This document shows, piece by piece, positions 1-4,457 of a stretch of 7,398 nucleotides of DNA; positions within the stretch are counted from its first letter, which is position 1; every line of letters begins with the position of its first letter. The DNA lies in NCBI GenBank assembly GCA_965365465.1, contig CBDUBU010000206.1, positions 1-7,398 of the forward strand, in the 5' to 3' direction. This DNA is from CBDUBU01 sp965365465. GTDB lineage: Bacteria; Bacteroidota; Rhodothermia; Rhodothermales; DASSAV01. A program made the translations under genes and the position numbers. Under the pieces are notes generated by a model. The model had not been told where the DNA came from. It saw nothing but the letters and a program-made list of their open reading frames with translations, and ran no database searches.

Positions 1-207
1 AAGGAGAGAGGGGCGGTGCACAGGCGGTATAAAAATATGATGTTTCGGGTACTATATGAGGCGCTTCACTCGTTTAGCCAAGTGAGTTGCTTCGCAATTC
101 ATTTGAGAGAACAAAAGGTCACTGCTTTTGTTATTGACAAAGGCAACCCCTCGTTCTATACTAGTCTGTATTATACAGGTTATTCCGCAATTTCGTGAGG
201 TCATTCT
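1..207. other. AT-rich intergenic leader region
   Basis: I find no convincing gene here. A 60-codon frame with a GTG start runs from 16 to 198 and has AAGGAG at 1-6 as a possible Shine-Dalgarno. However, it runs through the promoter at 134-162, and its product (rich in Tyr, Phe and Ser) resembles no family I know. The stretch most likely holds only the regulatory region of the 208-768 gene and perhaps the 3' flank of something to the left. Confidence 0.6.
134..162 (+). promoter_or_regulatory. Near-consensus sigma-70-type promoter for the 208-768 gene
   Basis: A perfect -35 hexamer TTGACA (134-139) is followed after exactly 17 bases by TATACT (157-162), a 5/6 match to the -10 consensus. Transcription would start near 169, giving a leader of about 40 bases. 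The site lies in an AT-rich stretch that I read as non-coding, directly before a gene with a clear ribosome binding site (GTGAGGT, 195-201). I did not find the TTTG/TAnnTTTG pattern of the primary sigma factor of Bacteroides and Flavobacterium at a matching position. The hexamers and spacing are seen directly; activity is inferred. Confidence 0.68.
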
Positions 208-768
208 ATGCGCAAGACGTTATCTATGCTGTGTCTCCTTGTGTTCCTTGTGACGGCGCTTCCGGCACAGGCTCAGCTGCGCGCGGATGTCTATTCTCAG
301 CGTTCCCCGGCGAAACTTTTCGATCAGGGCGGAGCAGGTTTTGCGCTCAACAAGCTTTTTAGTCCTGAGCATTTTCGTATGGGGCACTCCTACGAGATGT
401 CGTTCGGCTCTTTTGGAGGGCAGAGTTCGTCGCTGGGTATGTACACGAACACGATGATGTTTCAGTTTAACCAGAAGCTCGCTGCCCGTGTGGACCTGAG
501 TTTTGCGCATTCTCCTTTCGGAGGCAGCGGGTTGGGCAGCGGTTTTGGACCAGACGAGCGAGGAGGGAAGTTCTTTCTCCAGAATGCGGAGATCGCGTAC
601 CGGCCTGCTGAGAACGTTCAACTGCATTTCTCCATGCGCCAGAGTCCTTACGGGGGATATATGGGGCCATACGGCTATTATAACCCTTATTACGGGCGTG
701 GAAGCTTCCTGAACGCATCCTATGGAACTCGCGGCGATAATTTGTTCTGGAACAACAACCTCCGTTAA
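208..768 (+). CDS. Exported beta-rich, probably outer-membrane protein of unknown function
   Basis: This 186-residue protein starts at an ATG preceded by GAGGT with a 6-base spacing. Residues 1-22 form a clear signal peptide: basic MRK, a hydrophobic core at 7-18, then A-Q-A before Q23. There is no lipobox. The mature part is rich in Gly, Ser, Phe, Tyr and Met, and alternates short amphipathic beta segments (about 55-65, 78-90, 92-102, 124-134, 137-146) with glycine-rich turns. This pattern fits an outer-membrane or surface beta protein. The C-terminal quarter (about 147-165) is very rich in Gly, Tyr and Pro. There is no catalytic motif and I cannot name a family. It stands alone between its own promoter and a strong terminator, so it is probably a separately expressed, possibly abundant envelope protein. 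The coding call is firm; the location beyond export is inference. Confidence 0.85.
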   Translation: MRKTLSMLCLLVFLVTALPAQAQLRADVYSQRSPAKLFDQGGAGFALNKLFSPEHFRMGHSYEMSFGSFGGQSSSLGMYTNTMMFQFNQKLAARVDLSFAHSPFGGSGLGSGFGPDERGGKFFLQNAEIAYRPAENVQLHFSMRQSPYGGYMGPYGYYNPYYGRGSFLNASYGTRGDNLFWNNNLR

Positions 769-794
769 CTCTTGTTTAAGGACGCTTTCATCTT

Positions 795-837
795 GGCGCG
801 GCATACCTTGCAGGAGGGTATGCCGCGCCCTTTTTTT
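795..837 (+). terminator. Strong intrinsic terminator after the 208-768 gene
   Basis: A perfect 13-bp stem pairs GGCGCGGCATACC (795-807) with GGTATGCCGCGCC (817-829) around a 9-base loop. One C and then seven T residues (831-837) follow. This is a textbook Rho-independent terminator, 26 bases after the stop codon. It ends only 34 bases before the next start codon at 872, which leaves little room for a separate promoter downstream. Confidence 0.93.
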
Positions 838-871
838 CGCTGCCACCGGATGATGTTGTCGAGAGGCTTGC

Positions 872-1339
872 ATGGGTAAGCAGCGATCCGGCTGGGTCAA
901 TCTACTACTCAATATCGCTCTTGTCATTTTCGGCCTGAGCGTAATGGTGCTGTTGTATGGCTTCGTGACCCGCGTGTTTGTGCCTCGCAGCGACCCGGCC
1001 CGCGAAAGCAACCCGGCCGGTCTGGTGGGAGACATCATTCAGGTTGAGGTGCGCAACGGATGCGGGGTTGCCGGATTGGCTGCAGAAATGACGCTCTACC
1101 TGCGCCGTCAGGGTTTCGACGTGGTGGAGATGGGAGATTACAGCACCTTTGATCTCGAACGCTCTATGGTTGTGGACCGTGTGGGCAATCTGGACGCTGC
1201 ACGAAAGGTAGCAGCGTCGCTTGGCCTCTCTGAGGAGAACGTGAAGCAGGAACTCAGGCCCGATTACTACCTTGATGCCTCGGTAGTAATCGGGAAAGAT
1301 TACGCAAGCCTGAAACCGTTTGAGAAAGAGGAGGAATGA
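872..1339 (+). CDS. Membrane-anchored LytR C-terminal-domain protein
   Basis: This protein has 155 residues. A short basic N-terminus (MGKQRSG) leads into one transmembrane helix at about 9-35, a linker at about 36-52, and then a small alpha/beta domain. That domain opens with IQVEVRNGCGVAGLA (56-70) and closes with VVIGKDY (138-144), the hallmark beginning and end of the LytR C-terminal domain (LytR_C, PF13399). The catalytic LytR-CpsA-Psr domain is absent, so it should not be a cell-wall glycopolymer ligase. The domain is thought to act as a binding or accessory module outside the inner membrane; its exact role is not known. The start has GAGAGG at 861-866, 5 bases upstream. The gene ends in tandem stops (TGA TAA) and lies 77 bases before rsfS. 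In my recollection, LytR_C proteins next to rsfS are a recurring pairing in this part of the tree. Confidence 0.9.
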   Translation: MGKQRSGWVNLLLNIALVIFGLSVMVLLYGFVTRVFVPRSDPARESNPAGLVGDIIQVEVRNGCGVAGLAAEMTLYLRRQGFDVVEMGDYSTFDLERSMVVDRVGNLDAARKVAASLGLSEENVKQELRPDYYLDASVVIGKDYASLKPFEKEEE

Positions 1340-1416
1340 TAAGGGCGATTGTGGAGCGTATAGACAGTTGAATCGTATGAAAAAGAGGCAGTTACCAGGA
1401 ACCAGATTACAAGATT

Positions 1417-1893
1417 ATGCCTGAAACCAGACCGATCACTCCGGTTCGGACTCCGGAGAAGCGACGCGCAACCACTAACCCCGTTTGTTTGCTTGGCCGA
1501 CATGCCGTGGAGGCTATGCTGGAAAAGAAAGCACGCGATATTACCGTAATGGACATGCGGGGCGTGAGCGGCGTGGCAGATTATTTCGTGATTTGTACGG
1601 GAGACTCGGATTTGCAGATCAAGGCCATCGCTGACGCGGTACGGGAGCGCATTCGAGAGCAGTGCAGTGAACGTCCGTGGCACAAGGAAGGATACGATCA
1701 TTTGCAGTGGGTGCTGCTGGACTATGTCGACCTGGTTGTTCACGTCTTTAATCAGGAAAAGCGGGGCTTCTATGCGCTTGAGCGTCTGTGGGGAGATGCG
1801 CCGGTAGAGCGCGTCCCGGATGATGCACCCTCCGCTTCGGTGGTAAAACTTCTCGAGGATCGTCCGGCTGAAGCAGGGCCGGAAGTCCGGTAA
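1417..1893 (+). CDS. rsfS: Ribosome silencing factor RsfS
   Basis: The product (158 residues) belongs to the RsfS/Iojap/DUF143 family. Members bind ribosomal protein uL14 on the free 50S subunit and block joining with 30S, which lowers translation under starvation. Core motifs are present: ADYFVICTGDSDLQIKAIAD (54-73) and EGYDHLQWVLLDYVDLVVHV (91-110), followed by the FYALERLWGDAP end (118-129). The bacterial core is usually about 105-120 residues. Here it carries about 20 extra polar residues at the N-terminus and about 28 at the C-terminus, both probably disordered. The ATG at 1417 is the only ATG after an in-frame stop at 1378-1380. The nearest Shine-Dalgarno-like AGGA (1397-1400) is too far away to be ideal, so initiation may not depend on it. 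The gene ends in tandem TAA TAA and is followed 6 bases later by the lipoprotein gene. Confidence 0.96.
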   Translation: MPETRPITPVRTPEKRRATTNPVCLLGRHAVEAMLEKKARDITVMDMRGVSGVADYFVICTGDSDLQIKAIADAVRERIREQCSERPWHKEGYDHLQWVLLDYVDLVVHVFNQEKRGFYALERLWGDAPVERVPDDAPSASVVKLLEDRPAEAGPEVR

Positions 1894-1899
1894 TAACAT

Positions 1900-2439
1900 A
1901 TGTCATATTTCGCTGGCACTAAGGTGGGCCTTTCGGGCGTGCTTCTATTGCTTGTAGCGCTGCAACTATCGGCGTGCGTGGGGGGCAGACCGGTTCGGAA
2001 GCCTCCGGATGAGCGGTTCGGGCATCGGTTCGAGGGAGAAGCCCCGGACGGGCGGCCCGTGATTTCCATAACAGAGCCGGATACCTCCGTTTCTTATTTC
2101 TATTACCCGGCCTTGTTCGACTCTGTTTATATCCGGCCCGCACCCTTCAAGGAGGACATTCCAACGGAAGCACAGCAGACGCCCGTAGAAGTATTGATAA
2201 AGGGTGCGTTTCCCGATGCCTGCACGGAGCTTGGTTTGCTGGAGCAGACCCGCGCCGGACATATTGTTTCGCTCTCTCTCCAGATGCGCCGCCCGCAGGG
2301 AGCCGTCTGCGCCACCGTGGTCCGGCCGTACCGTTTTTATGTACTGCTGGAGGGCTTGTACGAAGCAGGCGACTACACACTCAAACTCAACAACCGGTAT
2401 TTTCCTTTTCAGGTCATGGCGCCTGATGGACCTTCCTGA
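1900..2439 (+). CDS. Putative lipoprotein of unknown function
   Basis: This 179-residue protein has a hydrophobic N-terminal segment (about 10-22) ending in the lipobox L-S-A-C (23-26). C26 should therefore be lipidated after cleavage by signal peptidase II. A Pro/Arg-rich linker (28-52) follows, then a compact domain (about 54-174) that looks all-beta. That domain contains two further cysteines (C108 and C137) that could form a disulfide in the periplasm. The segment from about 95 to 172 (VLIKGAFPDAC, then MRRPQGAVCATVVRPYRFYV, then YTLKLNNRYFPFQV) reads as an immunoglobulin-like beta sandwich, but I cannot name a family. The gene starts 6 bases after rsfS and ends 5 bases before the DUF423 gene, so it is almost certainly part of that transcript. 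No strong Shine-Dalgarno precedes the start. The lipoprotein call is well supported; the role is unknown. Confidence 0.86.
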   Translation: MSYFAGTKVGLSGVLLLLVALQLSACVGGRPVRKPPDERFGHRFEGEAPDGRPVISITEPDTSVSYFYYPALFDSVYIRPAPFKEDIPTEAQQTPVEVLIKGAFPDACTELGLLEQTRAGHIVSLSLQMRRPQGAVCATVVRPYRFYVLLEGLYEAGDYTLKLNNRYFPFQVMAPDGPS

Positions 2440-2444
2440 CAGAG

Positions 2445-2816
2445 ATGATGCGTCTTTTTTTTGCGGCAGGAGTTATAGCGGCCGGCCTGGCGGTAGTGAT
2501 AGGAGCCTTCGGGGCGCACGCGCTGGAAGGACATGTTTCTCCGGAACGCCTCCAGACTTTTGAAACAGGCGCCCGCTACCAGATGTACCATGCGCTTGCT
2601 CTGGTGATGGCATCGTGGGCAGCGACACAATGGCCCCTCTGGCAGGTCCATTGGGCCGGATACCTTTTCATCGCCGGAATAGTTCTCTTTTCCGGAAGCC
2701 TGTATGTGCTAGTTTTGACCGATACGGCCTGGCTTGGCGCGATTACGCCGTTAGGTGGGCTGGCGTTTATCTCAGGCTGGCTGCTGCTGGCCTGGGCAGC
2801 CATTGGGCAGGGCTGA
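2445..2816 (+). CDS. DUF423 (YgdD-like) integral membrane protein
   Basis: This small hydrophobic protein (123 residues) has four predicted transmembrane helices, at about 5-25, 45-62, 68-90 and 98-119. The family signatures of DUF423 (PF04241, E. coli YgdD; distant eukaryotic relatives TMEM256) are clear: GAFGAHAL (20-27), TGARYQMYHALAL (41-53), LFSGSLY (81-87) and GAITPLGGLAFISGW (98-112). Its length is typical of the family. Its molecular function is not established. It begins with ATG ATG, so residue 1 or 2 could be the start; the choice does not affect the protein. Only 5 bases separate it from the lipoprotein stop, and no good Shine-Dalgarno is present. This suggests translational coupling. 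It is the last gene of the plus-strand operon. Confidence 0.94.
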   Translation: MMRLFFAAGVIAAGLAVVIGAFGAHALEGHVSPERLQTFETGARYQMYHALALVMASWAATQWPLWQVHWAGYLFIAGIVLFSGSLYVLVLTDTAWLGAITPLGGLAFISGWLLLAWAAIGQG

Positions 2817-2830
2817 GCGCGGGATGCATG

Positions 2831-2876
2831 AAACAAAAGGGTATACAGTCCAGAGGATCTTTCCGGCTGTACACCC
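2831..2876 (-). terminator. Terminator hairpin between the convergent operons, oriented for the minus strand
   Basis: GGGTATACAG (2839-2848) pairs with CTGTACACCC (2867-2876), giving ten positions with a single A-C mismatch. Read on the minus strand, the stem is followed by TTTTGTTT (complement of 2831-2838), a good terminator tail. Read on the plus strand, the downstream side is only weakly T-rich. It therefore probably ends the minus-strand transcript from 2931 and may act weakly on the plus-strand operon. The 18-base loop is longer than usual, which lowers confidence. Confidence 0.55.
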
Positions 2877-2910
2877 CTTGCTATTGTGCGACCTTCAGAA
2901 CAGAAGTATG

Positions 2911-2934
2911 CTGAGCCGGGTAAACACGGCTCAG
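2911..2934. repeat. Perfect inverted repeat overlapping the stop codon of the acidic-protein gene
   Basis: CTGAGCCG (2911-2918) and CGGCTCAG (2927-2934) form a perfect 8-bp stem with an 8-base loop. The right arm includes the minus-strand TGA stop (2931-2933). No T-run follows on either strand, so it is not a complete terminator by itself. It may stabilise the 3' end of the transcript, or act together with the hairpin at 2839-2876. Confidence 0.5.
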
Positions 2935-3296
2935 GTCACCTCGTCTTCCTCGAAAAGCAGGATGACGCTGGGCAGGAGATTGTGCTCACGAGCCAGATTG
3001 AGCAACGTCTCAGAGGTTTCCTCAGGAGAGTCGAAGCATCCATACTCCTTGCTGTCTACAGCCAGCACGTATCCTATTTCGTCGGTACCGCCTTCTTCAG
3101 GGATGAAGTCCTCCCATTCGGTTGCTTCTTCAACGATGAAGGTGTCGTCGTTCGGCACGTAGGAAGCAAGGAATCGTTCTTTGCGAGTCTGAGGGTCGAT
3201 CAGGCCTAGGTTGCCAATCACGCCGTATTCCTCGTCATGAAAAAGGGTTTCCGCGATGAGTCGCCGCGTAAAGTCTTCGAGATTAAAAGATGACAT
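2931..3296 (-). CDS. Small, strongly acidic cytoplasmic protein, function unknown
   Basis: I do not recognise this 121-residue protein. It has no signal peptide and no membrane segment. About 30 of its residues are Asp or Glu against roughly seven Lys or Arg, so its pI is very low; the run FEEDEVT closes the chain. It mixes predicted helix (about 5-18 and 91-106) with short beta segments (24-33, 42-48, 74-80, 109-115), so it looks like a small folded alpha/beta domain. The frame is open upstream to a TTG at 3392. I prefer the ATG at 3296 (MSSFNLEDF), because the extra residues look unconstrained and the A-rich sequence just before it is a typical leader in this group. An ATG at 3311 (MIKNN) is the alternative. 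It follows lipB on the same strand with a 114-base gap and may share its transcript. Confidence 0.78.
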   Translation of the reverse strand: MSSFNLEDFTRRLIAETLFHDEEYGVIGNLGLIDPQTRKERFLASYVPNDDTFIVEEATEWEDFIPEEGGTDEIGYVLAVDSKEYGCFDSPEETSETLLNLAREHNLLPSVILLFEEDEVT

Positions 3297-3410
3297 ATTG
3301 TTTTTTATCATGGGATAGGGTGATTCGGTTCCGGAGAAAGCTGCGTTCCTTCTTGCTGCCGGGTAATCAGAATATAAAGCCTGATCCAGCAAGTATGATC
3401 CCGTTTTGTG

Positions 3411-4193
3411 TTACACTCGGGTGAAGCTTTCCGTTGTGTCCGTCTCAAGGAAGCCACTCAAAAAAGCATCAGCCTCCGGCTTGTCCAGGCGCGTCATGTT
3501 CGCGCCAAACCGGTCGGCGAAATGATGGATGACACGCGACCGGACGGCAGCTTCGTCAATGCTGTGGTTCAGTTCGGTTGCGAGAGACGTGACGCTGCGA
3601 TCGCTGATTCCGCAGGGCACAATGGCTGAAAAATAGTCAAGGTCCGTGTTCAGGTTGAAGGCGAAACCGTGCATGGTAACCCACCGGCTGCAACGTATGC
3701 CCATCGCGCATATTTTGCGTTCGAGCCCCCGGCTGTCCGGGCCGATCCAGACGCCGGTGCGTCCGTCAACGCGCCCGGCCTGTATCCCGAAGTCGGAACA
3801 GGTCAGAATCATCACCTCTTCCAACTCGCGGAGGTAGCGGTGTATGTCCGTAAAGAAGCGATTCAGGTCGAGAATTGGATAGCCTACGAGCTGCCCGGGC
3901 CCGTGGTAGGTGATATCTCCGCCCCGGTCGATATGATAAAAAGTTGCTCCCCGCGCAGCGAGCGCCTTTTGGGAAAGGAGCAAGTTCCCGGCATCTCCGC
4001 TTTTGCCGAGGGTGTATACCGGAGGGTGCTCCACAAGCAGCAGAACATGCGGCAGCGGCAGAGGAGGCTGCCGGCGCTTCGCCCGAATGAGCCGGTCCTG
4101 GATCTGTTTTTGCAGTTGCCAGGCCGAGTCGTAAGCGATGCGGCCCAGGTTGCAAACCACTATTTCCTGTCGGTGCAGCGGGCTGTCATTCAT
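3411..4193 (-). CDS. lipB: Lipoyl(octanoyl) transferase LipB
   Basis: LipB moves an octanoyl group from acyl carrier protein to the lipoyl domains of 2-oxoacid dehydrogenases and of glycine-cleavage protein H. LipA then inserts sulfur. The 260-residue product has every expected motif: LLLVEHPPVYTLGKSG (51-66), the substrate-binding RGGDITYHGPGQLVGYPI (90-107), the catalytic lysine K160 in ERKICAMGIR, HGFAFNLN (175-182) and the nucleophilic cysteine C194 in IVPCGI. It should be fully active in the cytoplasm. The ATG at 4193 is the only ATG after an in-frame stop at 4224-4226, and no Shine-Dalgarno is visible before it. The stop codon of an upstream repeat-derived frame overlaps this ATG as ATGA. 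It lies downstream of sprA on the same strand and upstream of the small acidic gene. Confidence 0.97.
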   Translation of the reverse strand: MNDSPLHRQEIVVCNLGRIAYDSAWQLQKQIQDRLIRAKRRQPPLPLPHVLLLVEHPPVYTLGKSGDAGNLLLSQKALAARGATFYHIDRGGDITYHGPGQLVGYPILDLNRFFTDIHRYLRELEEVMILTCSDFGIQAGRVDGRTGVWIGPDSRGLERKICAMGIRCSRWVTMHGFAFNLNTDLDYFSAIVPCGISDRSVTSLATELNHSIDEAAVRSRVIHHFADRFGANMTRLDKPEADAFLSGFLETDTTESFTRV

Positions 4194-4457
4194 AAGAGGG
4201 CGCCGAAAGCAATATGCATGGATTCAGAGACTGGTTTGATAGCTTTATGTTCGGCATGGCCTGGATGTAAAGGCGCCGCGAGCGCGTGCTTGTCTCTGAG
4301 CATAGATGCTTCCCTTTGTTCAGCATGGCACTTAAGGTGTTGCATCGCTGAACAATGTGTCAGCCTGAACGGATATGAGGAGCCTGTGCTTTGCCGTTTG
4401 CAGGCGCTCAATGAGGAGCGATTCCGGAAGGATGCCTCCCTGCAAGCAAGGAAACGC
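4194..4457. other. Intergenic region between sprA and lipB
   Basis: The stretch contains no convincing gene, no T-tailed terminator after sprA and no clear promoter for lipB. Its middle part carries a degenerate dispersed-repeat-like sequence (listed separately). On the minus strand a 73-codon frame with a TTG start at 4411 ends exactly over the lipB start codon. Its translation contains CHAEQREAS and GHAEHKAIKP, words typical of translated intergenic repeats rather than of a conserved protein. Confidence 0.6.
4291..4353 (-). repeat. Degenerate dispersed intergenic repeat of the CATGCTGAAC...AGCATCT type
   Basis: Read on the minus strand, this stretch has CCATGCTGAAC, then AAGGGAAGCATCTATGCTCA. 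It resembles the short dispersed repeats with a GTCATGCTGAAC...AGCATCT core that many bacterial genomes carry between genes, and whose chance translation gives peptides like CHAERSEAS. It contains inverted symmetry: AGCAT-AG-ATGCT (4299-4310), and GTTCAGC (4318-4324) facing GCTGAAC (4347-4353). The second pair extends by three more base pairs past a single-base bulge. A related word, CCATGCCGAACATAAAG, occurs about 70 bases further along the minus strand. The resemblance is from memory; the copy number in the genome is unknown to me. Confidence 0.5.

Noticed and set aside
16..198. 60-codon plus-strand frame with GTG start and upstream AAGGAG
   Set aside because: It runs through the near-consensus promoter at 134-162, has an atypical composition and resembles no known protein; probably chance in an AT-rich leader.
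220..1038. 272-codon minus-strand open frame
   Set aside because: It is antisense to the 208-768 gene and the start of the LytR_C gene, crosses the strong terminator, and its product is basic, low-complexity shadow sequence.
1340..1416. Possible promoter before rsfS (TTGTGG, 18 bases, TCGTAT)
   Set aside because: Both hexamers match poorly; rsfS is more simply read from the upstream gene's transcript.
1300..1899. 199-codon minus-strand open frame over rsfS
   Set aside because: RsfS on the plus strand has clear family motifs; the antisense frame has none.
3297..3392. N-terminal extension of the acidic protein from a TTG at 3392
   Set aside because: No ribosome binding site, a non-ATG start and unconstrained-looking residues; the ATG at 3296 fits better.
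4400..4457. Possible terminator directly after sprA (GGAGG...CCTTCC)
   Set aside because: The stem is very short with mismatches and has no T-run on the minus strand.
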